A stretch of 64,000 nt of DNA from Paraburkholderia youngii (GCF_013366925.1 NZ_JAALDK010000001.1:186001-250000); one strand, 5' to 3'. Positions 8,753 to 17,941 are shown, numbered from the stretch's first letter. The notes: a model not told the origin generated them from the sequence alone. Translations and numbers: made by a program.

Positions 8753-9777
8753 GTGCGACACGCACGCTCGTGTCCGTTCGCTCACGTTACGAGCATCGAC
8801 TGCAGTAAAGATGTGCTTGAGGCCCCTTCGGGGGTGATTTCTAGTAGCTGAGTGCGTGGTCCTTCGGGACTACGCCCCATATTTTTTTGTGAAGCGTGAT
8901 TCGGGCTTGTCCAGCCGGAGAATCGCATTGTATTGACCTGATTACCGTCAGGTTCCGCCCAGTCAGCGGCTTCATCTCCGCCGACCAGGCGGGATGTCGT
9001 GTGCAATTCCTGCGCTTTAACAGCAACGGATTCGCAAACCGATACGAGCGAAAGCTCGGTGTGTCATTGTTTTGCCTTGCCTGATGTCCGGGTGAGGAAG
9101 GGAACCTGCTGTACGACCAGCAGTAGCCTAGGAAGACATGCGTCACTGGCAACGGTGGGGTGTGAAGCTCTTCTGACAATGTAGCCCCCGGAGGTTTCGG
9201 GCAGATCGGCTCCGCGAGGAACGATCTGGAGACTCCCAGCAGCAAGGGGGTTGAGGAGCTAGGCTGGCTGATATGGTTAATGTAAGTGAACTGCTGATAA
9301 ACCTCGTAAGCACTGAGGAGCCAAAGCTGCTTGAACATTGGGCTCTAACCAAAAGGTACGTGGCTGGTTAATCCGCTCAACCGTCGGATTACGTCGTCAC
9401 TTAGCCACCGGGGAAGAGGCAGAACCTACGTCAGTCGTGTGACATGCCGGGAACGTGGTAAGCCTGTATGGTTGCCAGCGCAGTAGGGCTGGCAGGCGAA
9501 CCGCAAGGGACGCTGTTGATCGTGCAGGTAGGGGAGGACGGAAAAAGCGAAAGCCGGGCTGTAATGGTTCGGATAGGGGTTGGGACATCACCCCACGCGA
9601 AAGCGGGCAGACTTCCGTCTGGTCTACCGTCGCAAGACGGCTGACTACCCTCTGTAACTTGGTCAGATGCAGGAGCATGCGCCTGCATTGAGTTTTGTTG
9701 TTCCCCAGCGGGGTGTATCTGCCCCGCTGGGGGAGATGCGCCTTCTGTCTGGGGACTTTTCCAGGTAGGAGAGCAGC
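8753..9777 (+). ncRNA. group II intron 5' ribozyme part (domains I to start of IV)
   Basis: One kilobase without a credible gene: the catalytic RNA part. Visible elements are many GNRA- or UUCG-capped hairpins (for example CGAGC-GAAA-GCTCG at 9045-9058) and the EBS2 and EBS1 loops (9310-9314, 9378-9383). Hairpins around 9585-9650 (GGGGTT...ACCCC, CCGTCGCAAGACGG) are probably domains II and III. A purine-rich ribosome binding site (GGTAGGAGAGCAGC) precedes the maturase start. Short reading frames in this stretch have no protein-like character. Confidence 0.75.
8854..8888 (+). terminator. terminator-like hairpin inside the intron's 5' region
   Basis: GCGTGGTCC (8854-8862) pairs with GGACTACGC (8867-8875) across a TTCG loop. 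CCCATA and then seven T residues (8882-8888) follow. A second UUCG hairpin (GCCCC/GGGGT, about 8822-8835) lies just upstream. The form is that of a rho-independent terminator, yet it lies about 100 bases inside the intron as delimited here. It could be a structural stem of domain I with an unpaired U run rather than a working terminator. Confidence 0.5.
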
Positions 9778-11484
9778 ATGAAAGTATCTGGTCGAAAGAC
9801 CGGATCTGCGCTTTCCCACGCGCCGGACAACTGGCACGCCGTAGATTGGCGTCGGGTTGAACGGAACGTGAGAGGGATGCAGATTCGAATTGCGAAGGCG
9901 ACGCGAGAAAGTGACTGGCGCAGGGTGAAAGCCTTGCAACGGATGCTGACTCGCACGTTGTCCGCAAAGCTGTATGCGGTACGACGTGTTACGCAGAACC
10001 AAGGTGCGCGAACGGCTGGAGTCGATCGCGAGCTATGGGATTCGCCTGAAAGCCGATGGCTTGCTGTCGGCAGGTTGAAGCGGCACGGATATAAGCCTCT
10101 GCCTCTACGGAGAGTCTTTATCCCCAAGGCCAATGGGAAGGAACGCCCTCTGGGCATTCCGACCATGCAGGACAGGGCGATGCAAGCCTTGTATCTGCTG
10201 GCCTTGGAGCCGGTAGCAGAGTCGACGAGCGACCCGAACTCTTATGGGTTCAGGCTAAATCGTTCGACGGCTGATGCGATGTCTCAGATTTTCGTTGTCA
10301 TGGCCCGTCGCCGTTCCGCGCAATGGGTACTTGAGGCGGACATCAAGGGATGCTTTGACCACATCAACCATGAGTGGCTGGAAAACAATGTCCCGATGGA
10401 CAGGGTGATCCTTCGCAAATGGTTGAAGGCTGGCCTGATTTACAAAGGGCAGCTACAGGCGACGGAGGCCGGTACGCCGCAGGGAGGCATCATTTCCCCG
10501 ACGCTGGCAAACGTGACGCTGAACGGGCTGGAACGCGAACTGATTGCGCACCTCGGTGCGAAATTTGGGATCGGGAAGGCGAACAAGCTGAAAGTGAATG
10601 TTGTGCGATACGCGGACGACTTTGTCATCACCGGCGACTCGCAAGAGATGCTGGAACACGAAGTCAGACCTTGGATAGAAACCTTCCTTGAGGTACGGGG
10701 ATTGCAACTATCGCAGGAGAAGACCCGGATCGTTCACATTGACGAAGGCTTTGATTTCCTCGGGTGGAATTTCCGGAAGTATTCGGGAACGCTGCTCATC
10801 AAGCCGAGCGGGAAGAACGTGCGGACGTTCTATCGCAAGGTGGCGGATATCATCAGCGGTCACAAGGCGGTAAAGCAGGAGGAGTTGATCCGATTGCTGA
10901 ATCCGATGCTACGAGGCTGGGCGCAATATCACAGCCCTGTAGTAGCCAAGCAGGCGTATAGCCGCATGGAGTCGCTGGTGTTTTACAGGCTCTGGCGGTG
11001 GTCGAAGCGGAGGCATCCGAACAAGAGCGCGGATTGGGTGAGACGGAAGTACTTTCACTCGCTCGGCAATCGGCATTGGGTGTTCGCCGCTCCCGTAGTT
11101 CAAGAGGACGGCAGCAAGGGTTTGCTTGAGCTGTACCAGATCAGCGGTACGGACATCAGGCGCCACAGGAAGGTCAAAGGGGAATTCAATCCGTTTGATC
11201 CAATGTGGGAGCAGTACAGCGAGCAATTGCGGCAGGAGCGCATGGAGTACTCGATGCGTTATCGCAAGCAATGGGTATCGCTGTACAAATCACAGGGCGG
11301 CTTGTGTGCGCACTGTGGTTGGGCTTTGACGAACGAGACCAGTTGGCACGACCATCATCTGGAATATCGGATGCATGGTGGGACCGACGCTCTGTCGAAC
11401 AGGGTTCTGCTCCACCCCGACTGCCACCGGCAGGTACACGTTGGTAAACTTGTGGTAACTAAGCCGGCTCCGTCGTTGCTCTGA
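9778..11484 (+). CDS. ltrA: group II intron reverse transcriptase/maturase with HNH endonuclease
   Basis: Multifunctional protein that helps the host intron splice and copies it into DNA, 568 residues. The RT domain begins near residue 80 and includes FIPKANGKERPLGIPTMQDR, the NSYGFR motif, DIKGCFDHINHEWL, GTPQGGIISPTLANV and the catalytic YADD at about residues 278-281. The maturase (X) domain follows (MLRGWAQYHSPVVAKQAYSRM). The C-terminal HNH nuclease has CAHCGW near residue 509, then HDHHLEYR, GGTD, LSNRVLLHPDCHRQVH. All catalytic motifs are intact, so the intron may still be mobile. The AGGAG ribosome binding site is good. Codon use is less GC-rich than in neighbouring genes, consistent with transfer. 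Confidence 0.95.
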   Translation: MKVSGRKTGSALSHAPDNWHAVDWRRVERNVRGMQIRIAKATRESDWRRVKALQRMLTRTLSAKLYAVRRVTQNQGARTAGVDRELWDSPESRWLAVGRLKRHGYKPLPLRRVFIPKANGKERPLGIPTMQDRAMQALYLLALEPVAESTSDPNSYGFRLNRSTADAMSQIFVVMARRRSAQWVLEADIKGCFDHINHEWLENNVPMDRVILRKWLKAGLIYKGQLQATEAGTPQGGIISPTLANVTLNGLERELIAHLGAKFGIGKANKLKVNVVRYADDFVITGDSQEMLEHEVRPWIETFLEVRGLQLSQEKTRIVHIDEGFDFLGWNFRKYSGTLLIKPSGKNVRTFYRKVADIISGHKAVKQEELIRLLNPMLRGWAQYHSPVVAKQAYSRMESLVFYRLWRWSKRRHPNKSADWVRRKYFHSLGNRHWVFAAPVVQEDGSKGLLELYQISGTDIRRHRKVKGEFNPFDPMWEQYSEQLRQERMEYSMRYRKQWVSLYKSQGGLCAHCGWALTNETSWHDHHLEYRMHGGTDALSNRVLLHPDCHRQVHVGKLVVTKPAPSLL

Positions 11485-11513
11485 CGGGGCTTTGTAAAGA
11501 AATATGTAGGCTT

Positions 11514-11588
11514 GAGCCGTATGCGGGGAAACTCGCACGTACGGTTCTTAGGGGGCCCCTTTTCCGCAAGGAAGAGGGGCTACCCTAC
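11514..11588 (+). ncRNA. group II intron domains V and VI
   Basis: Domain V is the 34-base hairpin at 11514-11547 (GAGCCGTATGCGG, GAAA loop, matching CGCACGTACGGTTC arm), close to the IIB consensus. Domain VI pairs CCCCTTTTCC (11556-11565) with GGAAGAGGGG (11570-11579) across a GCAA loop, with AGGG/CCCT at its base. The internal loop holds a bulged A at 11582, the likely branch point, seven positions from the 3' end counting itself. The intron ends CCCTAC at 11588. Confidence 0.92.
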
Positions 11589-11609
11589 CTGACGCCCACC
11601 GTTGATTCG

Positions 11610-13394
11610 ATGCCCACCCCTTTCGCGCGCTACCTGTCTCTCGTACTGCTGGCTCTTGCGTTGATCCTCCCCTACGCGGTTGCCAACCATACGTATCCGA
11701 TCCCAACTTTTTACGCCGAATTCACCTCGCTCGGGCTGTATCTGCTGACCGGGGCGGCCGTCGTGCTGATGGTCGCGACCACGCGGCCGCGCGTGAGCTT
11801 CGCGTCGCCCACGGTCGCGCTCGTGCCCTTGCTGTTCGGCCTCGTGCTGGTCGTGCAGACCTTCGTGCTGCCGGTCGCGAAGCCGTCGATGAACTGGCTC
11901 GGCGCGGGCTTCCTGCTCGCTGCGTGGATGGCCGTGCATGTGGGCTATGGCTTCGCGCGCGTGAAACTCGACGAGACCGCGTTGCGCTGGGCGGCGGGGG
12001 CGTTGATCGTCGGCGGTCTGTTCGCGGTGTTCAGCCAGGTGATCCAGCTGTTTCACCTCGAGACGCGTGTGGCGCCGCTCGTCGTTGCGTACAACCTCAC
12101 CGTCGATCGCCGGCCGTTCGGCAACATGGCGCAGGCGAACCACCTCGCGACCTATATCGCGTTCGCGATGGCGGGCGCGCTGTACCTCGTGCAGACGCGC
12201 CGCATCGCGCTGCCTATCTGGCTGCTCGTGTCGACGATTTTCTCGGTCGGCCTCGCGCTGACCGTGTCGCGCGGTCCGTGGCTGCAGATGGGTGTGATCG
12301 TCGTGGCCGGCTTCTGGATGGCGTTCGCGCAGACCCGCAACGAACCGCAATCGCGCCGTAGCAACCGTGACTGGCTGGTGCCGATCGCGCTCGCGGTGCT
12401 GTTTTTCGTGGTCAATGCGGTGATTCGCTGGGCCAATGCGCGCTTTCACCTTGAACTCGGGCAGTCGGCGGCCGAGCGCTTCCAGGATGCCGGCCAGATC
12501 GCGCCGCGCATCGCGCTATTGAAATACGGCTGGACGATGTTCAAGCAGCATCCGCTGCTCGGCGTCGGCTGGGGCGAATTTCCGCGCTATCAGTTTGAGC
12601 TCGTCAGGCAACTGGGCGGCGTCGAAATCGCCAACAACTCGCATGACATCTTCGTCGATCTGCTCGCGAAAACCGGTCTGATCGGTCTAGGAATCGTGCT
12701 CGTGGGTCTCGTCGCGTGGCTCGTGCGTGTCGTGCGTGCGCCGCAAAGCGCCACGCGCGTGTTCGGCATCGCGCTGATCGGCGTGCTGACGATGCATGCG
12801 CTCGTCGAGTATCCGCAGCAGTACATGTTCTTCCTGTTGCCCGCGATGTTCGTGTTCGGCTTGCTCGAAACGCGGCCGTTGCGCGCGGTGCCCGCGAATC
12901 TGTCGCTCGGCGCGTTCGCGGTCGTGGTATTCGGCGGACTCACCGCGCTGTATCCGATCTATCGCGACTATGCGCGTGCCGAGGTGCTGTACTACGGCCA
13001 GCGTCCAGCCGAACAGTACAGCGCCGCCCCGTCGTTCATGTTCGGCGCGTGGGGCGAATACGGTCTCGCGACGCTGCAGCCGATGAATCCGCTGAACCTG
13101 CAACGCAAGCTCGCGATGCACAAGCAGGCGATCGCGCTATTGCCGGGCGAAACCGTGCTGCGTCGCTACGCGGTGCTGCAGGCGCTGACTGGCGATACCG
13201 CGGCGGCGCTCGATACGGTCGAACGCCTGCGGATTTTCGCCGAGGAGCTGAAGGACTGGCCCGCGCAGCTCGGCTATCTGTACCAGCTCGTCGACGAGCA
13301 GAAGTCGCTCGCGGGCTTCAAGGAGCAGTTGGTGAAGCGCTACGGCACGCCGGCAGCCGATGCGGTACCGGACGACGACAGCGACGAAGACTGA
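11610..13394 (+). CDS. PglL/TfpO-like O-oligosaccharyltransferase (Wzy_C family)
   Basis: Polytopic inner-membrane enzyme of 594 residues that is expected to transfer lipid-linked glycan to pilin or other periplasmic proteins. About a dozen hydrophobic segments run through the first 430 residues. The PglL signature region around NMAQANHLATYIAF and the Wzy_C region GVGWGEFPRYQF with NNSHDIFVDLLAKTGLIG are present. The soluble C-terminal 150 residues are helical and TPR-like, as in the Wzy_C_2 family. Adjacency to a pilin that ends in Ser resembles the pilin-tfpO pairs of Pseudomonas, so pilin glycosylation is the natural guess. O-antigen ligase is the alternative. A ribosome binding site is not evident. 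The gene lies 21 bases after the intron 3' end, so its transcript may carry the intron in its 5' leader. Confidence 0.85.
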   Translation: MPTPFARYLSLVLLALALILPYAVANHTYPIPTFYAEFTSLGLYLLTGAAVVLMVATTRPRVSFASPTVALVPLLFGLVLVVQTFVLPVAKPSMNWLGAGFLLAAWMAVHVGYGFARVKLDETALRWAAGALIVGGLFAVFSQVIQLFHLETRVAPLVVAYNLTVDRRPFGNMAQANHLATYIAFAMAGALYLVQTRRIALPIWLLVSTIFSVGLALTVSRGPWLQMGVIVVAGFWMAFAQTRNEPQSRRSNRDWLVPIALAVLFFVVNAVIRWANARFHLELGQSAAERFQDAGQIAPRIALLKYGWTMFKQHPLLGVGWGEFPRYQFELVRQLGGVEIANNSHDIFVDLLAKTGLIGLGIVLVGLVAWLVRVVRAPQSATRVFGIALIGVLTMHALVEYPQQYMFFLLPAMFVFGLLETRPLRAVPANLSLGAFAVVVFGGLTALYPIYRDYARAEVLYYGQRPAEQYSAAPSFMFGAWGEYGLATLQPMNPLNLQRKLAMHKQAIALLPGETVLRRYAVLQALTGDTAAALDTVERLRIFAEELKDWPAQLGYLYQLVDEQKSLAGFKEQLVKRYGTPAADAVPDDDSDED

Positions 13395-13451
13395 TCGAAC
13401 CACGGGGGCTCGAGCATGCTCCCGCCAAGGCAGGCCTCCGCGCCTCGAAGT

Positions 13452-13802
13452 TCAAAGCTCTGAATACTTCGCGGCGGTGCCTTTAGCCTTGTCGACGGGG
13501 TAGCGCGCTTCGTTCAGCTGCAGTTTTTCCGCTGCCGCGTCAACGAGATCGAAGCCCGCGGTATGGGCCACCAGCAGCAGGTACATGAAGACGTCGGCGC
13601 ACTCGTGCCGGAGGTTCGTCGATTGCTCGGGATCGCTGAGCAACGTGTCGATCTGCGCGTCGGACTTCCATTGAATCGTCTCCAGAAGCTCGCCGGCTTC
13701 GATGCCGGTGGAGACGATCAGATTGCGCAACGTATGAAACTGCCGCCAGTCGCGCGCGTCGCGAAACGCCAGTAGCTGCTTGAGCAGTTCGTCGATGGTC
13801 AT
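13452..13802 (-). CDS. MazG-like nucleotide pyrophosphohydrolase
   Basis: Small all-helical NTP pyrophosphatase of the MazG/RS21-C6 type, 116 residues. It probably removes non-canonical or surplus (d)NTPs. The metal-binding signature of the fold is visible as EAGELLE followed by ECADVFMYLLLVA, the EXXE...EXXD pattern. I start at 13802 (MTIDELLKQLLAFRDARDW) because the longer in-frame version adds a sequence unlike the family. It ends close to the convergent end of the glycosyltransferase gene and reads in the same direction as moaC, whose stop lies 31 bases before this ATG. Confidence 0.85.
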   Translation of the reverse strand: MTIDELLKQLLAFRDARDWRQFHTLRNLIVSTGIEAGELLETIQWKSDAQIDTLLSDPEQSTNLRHECADVFMYLLLVAHTAGFDLVDAAAEKLQLNEARYPVDKAKGTAAKYSEL

Positions 13803-13833
13803 GTTGCTACCCGGATAGTTGTCGATCCGCGCT

Positions 13834-14313
13834 TCATGCTTGCGCGACCCAATCCCCCGACTTTCCCCCATGCTTCTCCATCACCTTCACATCGGTGATG
13901 GTCATGCCGCGATCCACCGCCTTGCACATGTCGTACACGGTCAGCAGCCCGACCTGCACGGCGGTGAGCGCTTCCATTTCGACGCCCGTGCGTCCAAGCG
14001 TCTCGACCTGGACCGTGCAATGCACGCCGGGCATCTGCTCGTCGAGTTCGAAGTCGGCCTTCACGCGTGTAAGCGCGAGCGGATGGCACAGCGGAATCAG
14101 ATCGGCGGTGCGCTTCGAGGCCTGGATCGCCGCGATCCGCGCGACGCCGATCACGTCGCCCTTTTTGGCGTTGCCGTCGCGGATCAGCGCGAGCGTGTCG
14201 GGCAGCATGCGGATCGAGCCACGCGCAATCGCGATGCGCCTGGTCTCCTGCTTGCCGCCGACATCCACCATATGCGCGTCACCAGACGCATCGAAATGTG
14301 TGAGTTCAGGCAT
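13834..14313 (-). CDS. moaC: cyclic pyranopterin monophosphate synthase
   Basis: MoaC performs the second step of molybdenum cofactor synthesis, cyclising the GTP-derived 3',8-cyclo intermediate to cPMP. At 159 residues it has the normal length. Conserved stretches include [18 protein letters not shown] at the start, [29 protein letters not shown] with the active-site Cys-His-Pro, and [20 protein letters not shown] near the end. The start at 14313 is set by homology, and an AAGGAG ribosome binding site precedes it. No other moa gene is nearby. Confidence 0.96.
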   Translation of the reverse strand: MPELTHFDASGDAHMVDVGGKQETRRIAIARGSIRMLPDTLALIRDGNAKKGDVIGVARIAAIQASKRTADLIPLCHPLALTRVKADFELDEQMPGVHCTVQVETLGRTGVEMEALTAVQVGLLTVYDMCKAVDRGMTITDVKVMEKHGGKSGDWVAQA

Positions 14314-14501
14314 GGTTGACTCCTTCAGAGGGCGCCTATCATAGCAGTGCGGCGTGGCCCCGAATCGTCGTGGCGACTGGTTACACTTGCGCTGTGTCGT
14401 GCCCTGCGTTTTGCCTCGTACGCGTCCTTCGACGCCCTTGCCCGCTATCTTAGTCCGGGCCACGGGCGACTTTTTTTCGACTTCGTCAGACCGGCTTCGC
14501 G

Positions 14502-16235
14502 ATGCGTTCAAAACGATTCCTCGCTGCGTTGCTATCCGTCGCCCTCGCAATGCCGCCCGGCGCGTTCGCGCAATCGACTGGCGGGGCGGCCATCACGCCG
14601 GGAACCTCGTCGTCCGAGGCGCCGCTCGTCAGCGGCCCCAGCGATGAGCATGCCGAGTCGATCCTGCCGCCCGACATCGCGCGCGGCGTGTTCGGCACCT
14701 ACGGCGGCGCGCAGAGCCGTTTTTCCGATGGCGGCGCTAGCGGCAGCAATGGCGGCAAAACCGGCAGCAACGACTGGCGCGCGCCGATCGTCGCGCAGCA
14801 ATTGCCCGATCTCGGCAGCGGCGGCGCCGGTTCGCTGACTCCACAGGCCGAACGCAAGCTCGGCGAGCGCGTGATGCGCGACATACGCCGCGACCCCGAC
14901 TATCTCGACGACTGGCTCGTGCGCGACTACCTGAATTCGGTCGCCGCCAAGCTCGCGGCCGCGGCCAGCGCGCTGTACATCGGCGGTTATCGTCCGGATT
15001 TCGAACTTTTCGCGGTGCGCGACGCACAGATCAACGCGTTTTCGCTGCCGGGCGGTTTCATCGGCGTGAACACGGGGTTGATCGTGGCGACGCAGACCGA
15101 GTCCGAACTCGCGGCGGTGCTGGGTCACGAGATGGGGCACGTGCTGCAGCGGCACATCTCGCGGATGATTTCGAACGGCGAGCGCGGCGGCTACGCGGCG
15201 CTCGTCGGCGTGCTGTTCGGCGTGCTGGCAGGCGTACTCGCGCATAGCGGCGACCTCGGCAGCGCGATCGCGCTCGGCAGCGAGGCGTATGCGGTCGACA
15301 GCCAGTTGCGCTTCTCGCGATCGGCCGAGCAGGAGGCGGACCGCGTCGGCTTTCTGCTGCTCGCCGGCGCCGGCTACGATCCCTACGCGATGCCGACGTT
15401 CTTCCACCGGCTCGACCGCGCGGCGATGAACGACAACGGCATTCCGGCCTACGCGCGCACGCATCCGCTGACCGGCGAGCGGATCGCCGACATGGAGGAC
15501 CGCGCGCGCCGCGCGCCATACCGGCAGCCGCATCAAGACTCCGAGTACGGCTTCGTGCGGGCGCGCGCGGGTCTGTTGGAAGGCCATTCGCGCAGCGAAT
15601 ACGCGGACGAGATTTCGCGCTTGCGCTCGGAAATCGAGGACCGCACCGCGCTGAACGTCGCGGCGAACTGGTATGGCATCGCGTACGGGCAGATGTTGCT
15701 CGAGCGCTACGACGACGCGGCCGCCTCGCTCGCGAACGCGCGCGCGACCTTCGTCTCGGGCGCGCGTGCGGAAGGCGAGCCCGAGCGCGATTCGCCGAGT
15801 CTCGACGTGCTCGCGACCGACATCGCGCGGAGTGCCGGTCACGCCGACGAAGCCGCGCGTCTCGCCGAGTTCGCGCAGAAGCGCTGGCCGCAGTCGAACG
15901 CCGCGATCGACATGCATATCCGCACGCTGCTGACGCTGCACCGTTTCGCCGACGCGCAGGCGCTCGCGAAGCAGGAAACCCGGGCGCACCCCGATCAACC
16001 CGCGTGGTGGCTGTATCTCGCGCAGGCGAGTGCGGGCAGTGGCGATGCGTTGACGCAGCATCGCGCGATGGCGGAGAAGTTCGCGCTGGAGGGCGCGTGG
16101 CCATCGGCGATCCGGCAGTTGAAGGACGCGCGCGACCTGAAGACGATCGGCTATTACGACCTCGCGACCGTCGACGCGCGTCTACACGAGATGGAGAACC
16201 GCTACAAGGAGGAGCGGCTCGACGAGAAGGGGTAG
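14502..16235 (+). CDS. M48 family periplasmic metalloprotease, BepA/YfgC-like
   Basis: Secreted zinc protease and chaperone of outer-membrane assembly (BepA type), 577 residues. A Sec signal peptide ([18 protein letters not shown]) opens the protein. The zinc site HEMGH is at residues 209-213 with the third ligand expected in [13 protein letters not shown] downstream. The C-terminal half (about 370-577) consists of TPR-like helices, matching BepA's architecture. Length is slightly above the usual ~490 owing to a Gly/Ser-rich insertion after the signal peptide. It is transcribed alone, divergent from moaC. Confidence 0.9.
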   Translation: MRSKRFLAALLSVALAMPPGAFAQSTGGAAITPGTSSSEAPLVSGPSDEHAESILPPDIARGVFGTYGGAQSRFSDGGASGSNGGKTGSNDWRAPIVAQQLPDLGSGGAGSLTPQAERKLGERVMRDIRRDPDYLDDWLVRDYLNSVAAKLAAAASALYIGGYRPDFELFAVRDAQINAFSLPGGFIGVNTGLIVATQTESELAAVLGHEMGHVLQRHISRMISNGERGGYAALVGVLFGVLAGVLAHSGDLGSAIALGSEAYAVDSQLRFSRSAEQEADRVGFLLLAGAGYDPYAMPTFFHRLDRAAMNDNGIPAYARTHPLTGERIADMEDRARRAPYRQPHQDSEYGFVRARAGLLEGHSRSEYADEISRLRSEIEDRTALNVAANWYGIAYGQMLLERYDDAAASLANARATFVSGARAEGEPERDSPSLDVLATDIARSAGHADEAARLAEFAQKRWPQSNAAIDMHIRTLLTLHRFADAQALAKQETRAHPDQPAWWLYLAQASAGSGDALTQHRAMAEKFALEGAWPSAIRQLKDARDLKTIGYYDLATVDARLHEMENRYKEERLDEKG

Positions 16236-16265
16236 GGTGGACGCAGGCGCACGCCGGCGCGGGCG

Positions 16266-16844
16266 TCAGACCTGCGCCGCCGCCGGGCTCGCGACGAAGC
16301 CGAAGCGCGCGGCCACCTGATCGCGTCGCACGCTTTGCAGCGGCAGTGAGAGTTGAGCGCTCCAGTGGAATGCGCCGCTCAATGAGCCGTCGTCGGCGAG
16401 CGTCGCGTGATCGGAGAAGATCTCCAGATCGTGATCGTGCAGCGCCGCGATGCGTGCCGGCTGCGAGCGATCGGCGAACAGAATGCCGCCGTCTTCATCG
16501 ACGAACACCGCCGCCGGCTCGAACGCGCCGCCGCCCTGGTCGTGCAGCGCGAGCGTGCCATCCGCGCGCGTGGACAATCTGACCACCCACGGCGTGTAAG
16601 CCAGCTCGACATAAACCCGCTGCGGCCCGTTCTGGAAATACCACTGCCCGCGCTCATCGGCCTCATAGTTCCGGTTGATGAATCCCAGCAGCGCCTCGTG
16701 CCGGATCGGCACGCCGTGCGCGCCGCTCGCCTGGGCCGCTTCGTCGCGCATGCGCCAGTTGCCGCGCCTGTCGAGCATCAACCAGCCCGTGCAACTCGGC
16801 ACGTTCGGCCATTTGGCGAGCGACTGTTTGACGATGTCATCCAT
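16266..16844 (-). CDS. conserved hypothetical protein
   Basis: A 192-residue soluble protein I cannot assign to a named family. It opens MDDIVKQSLAKWPNVP and contains two halves with similar character: an N-terminal part rich in Trp and Arg (LMLDRRGNWRMRDE) and a C-terminal beta-rich part with FVDEDGGILFADRS. It has no signal peptide and no membrane segment. The start codon overlaps the 3' end of the YheT-type hydrolase gene by 8 bases, so the two are translationally coupled and probably work together. Confidence 0.75.
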   Translation of the reverse strand: MDDIVKQSLAKWPNVPSCTGWLMLDRRGNWRMRDEAAQASGAHGVPIRHEALLGFINRNYEADERGQWYFQNGPQRVYVELAYTPWVVRLSTRADGTLALHDQGGGAFEPAAVFVDEDGGILFADRSQPARIAALHDHDLEIFSDHATLADDGSLSGAFHWSAQLSLPLQSVRRDQVAARFGFVASPAAAQV

Positions 16845-17889
16845 GATCGACGTGTCGCTCCAGATAGCCGAACACGCGCCGCGACAGCCAGTCGATGCGG
16901 CCCGGGAACGGCCCGGTCATGAAACCCGCGTGGCCGCCGTGCTCAGGCTGATAAAGCTCGACCGCCGCCGACACCTCATGTCGCGACGGCAGCGCTTCGG
17001 CCGGCAGAAACGGGTCATTGCGCGCGTTGAGCACCAGCGTGGGCACTTGAATGAGCGGCAGCAGCGGGCGGGTGGTTGCGGTGCTCCAGTAGTCGTCGGT
17101 ATTGCGAAAGCCGTGCAGCGGCGCGGTCACGACGTTGTCGAACTCGTACATCGTGCGGCTCGCGAGCATCGCGTCGCGATCGAACAGGCCCGGGAACTGC
17201 TCGAGCTTCTGATTGGCCTTGTGCTTCAGCGTCTTCAGGAAGCTGCGCGTGTAGACGAGGCCGAAGCCCTGCGACAGCGCGCGGCCGCCCGCATGGACGT
17301 CGATCGGTGTCGAAATCGCGGCGGCGGCGGCTACCACCTGCGCCGCATCGTCTTGCCGCTCGCCGAGCCAGCGCAGCAGCACGTTGCCGCCGAGCGACAC
17401 GCCCGCCGCGACCACCGGCCCTCGATGCGCGGCGCGCAGGCGGCGCAGGATCCAGTCGACCTCGTTGCTGTCGGCCAGATGGTAGAAGCGCGGCAGCCGG
17501 TTCAGCGGGCCGCTGCAGCTGCGAAAGTGCGGCACGACGCCGTGCCAGCCGTATTCGCGCGCGGCGGCCATCAGCGCGACCGCGTAGTGCGACGACGAAC
17601 TGCCTTCGAGGCCGTGGAACAGCACGAAGAGCGGGGCGGTATCGGTGGGGGGCGCATCGTGCGCGACCCAGTCGAGATCGATGAAATCGCCGTCCGGCGT
17701 GTCCCAGCGCTCGCGCCGAAACGACACGGCGGGGCGGCGCGCGAACAACGACGGGACGATCGTCTGCACATGCCGGTTGGGCAGCCAGAGCGGCGCGCGG
17801 TACAGCAGCTCGACGGTCGCCTCGGCGGCGGCCGTCACCCTGGCGGGGGCCGTACCGGAGGAAGCGGGTTTATGTAACGTCGAACTCAT
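16837..17889 (-). CDS. alpha/beta hydrolase of the YheT/EMB8 family
   Basis: Predicted esterase or acyl hydrolase of the YheT family, 350 residues. LWLPNRHVQTIVPSLF is the family's characteristic N-terminal block. The oxyanion region reads FVLFHGLEGSSSSHY, the nucleophile elbow is AAGVSLGGNVLL, and the catalytic Asp and His are likely in LVLNARNDPFLP and EHGGHAGF. I chose the ATG at 17889 (MSSTLHKPAS); the in-frame extension upstream overlaps the next gene and is Arg/Pro-rich with no family match. It is coupled to the hypothetical gene downstream. Confidence 0.88.
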   Translation of the reverse strand: MSSTLHKPASSGTAPARVTAAAEATVELLYRAPLWLPNRHVQTIVPSLFARRPAVSFRRERWDTPDGDFIDLDWVAHDAPPTDTAPLFVLFHGLEGSSSSHYAVALMAAAREYGWHGVVPHFRSCSGPLNRLPRFYHLADSNEVDWILRRLRAAHRGPVVAAGVSLGGNVLLRWLGERQDDAAQVVAAAAAISTPIDVHAGGRALSQGFGLVYTRSFLKTLKHKANQKLEQFPGLFDRDAMLASRTMYEFDNVVTAPLHGFRNTDDYWSTATTRPLLPLIQVPTLVLNARNDPFLPAEALPSRHEVSAAVELYQPEHGGHAGFMTGPFPGRIDWLSRRVFGYLERHVDHG

Positions 17890-17941
17890 ACCGGCGGAAA
17901 AGCGAAAAAACGTGAGTCTGAATCTGTCGTGGTGCGGCGCG

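Larger units (their letters stand above)
8753..11588 (+). mobile_element. complete group II intron (IIB, chloroplast-like type) with internal maturase
   Basis: Self-splicing retroelement of 2836 bases in the same orientation as its flanking genes. The 5' end is set at GTGCGAC (8753). The six exon bases before it, CGGTTG (IBS1, 8747-8752), are the exact complement of CAACCG (EBS1, 9378-9383) in the terminal loop of a stem built from TAATCCG/CGGATTA inside GTGGCT/AGCCAC. AGTGC (IBS2, 8740-8744) complements GCACT (EBS2, 9310-9314) in the loop of CCTC/GAGG. The 3' end is set by domain V (11514-11547) and domain VI, with the terminal AC at 11587-11588. The RT/maturase gene sits in domain IV. GC content is visibly lower than in the neighbouring genes. 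Insertion is in the pilin-glycosyltransferase spacer and interrupts no reading frame. Confidence 0.87.

Noticed and set aside
8753-8890. Independent small RNA gene ending in the terminator-like hairpin
   Set aside because: The start of the stretch carries the intron 5' consensus GTGCGAC and its flanking exon bases pair with both EBS loops, so it is better explained as intron domain I. I kept the hairpin as a separate observation.
8999-9060. Alternative intron 5' ends at GTGTGC (8999) or GTGTGT (9059)
   Set aside because: Both fit GUGYG, but the bases before them do not pair with the loop sequences CAACCG and GCACT; the site at 8753 pairs with both.
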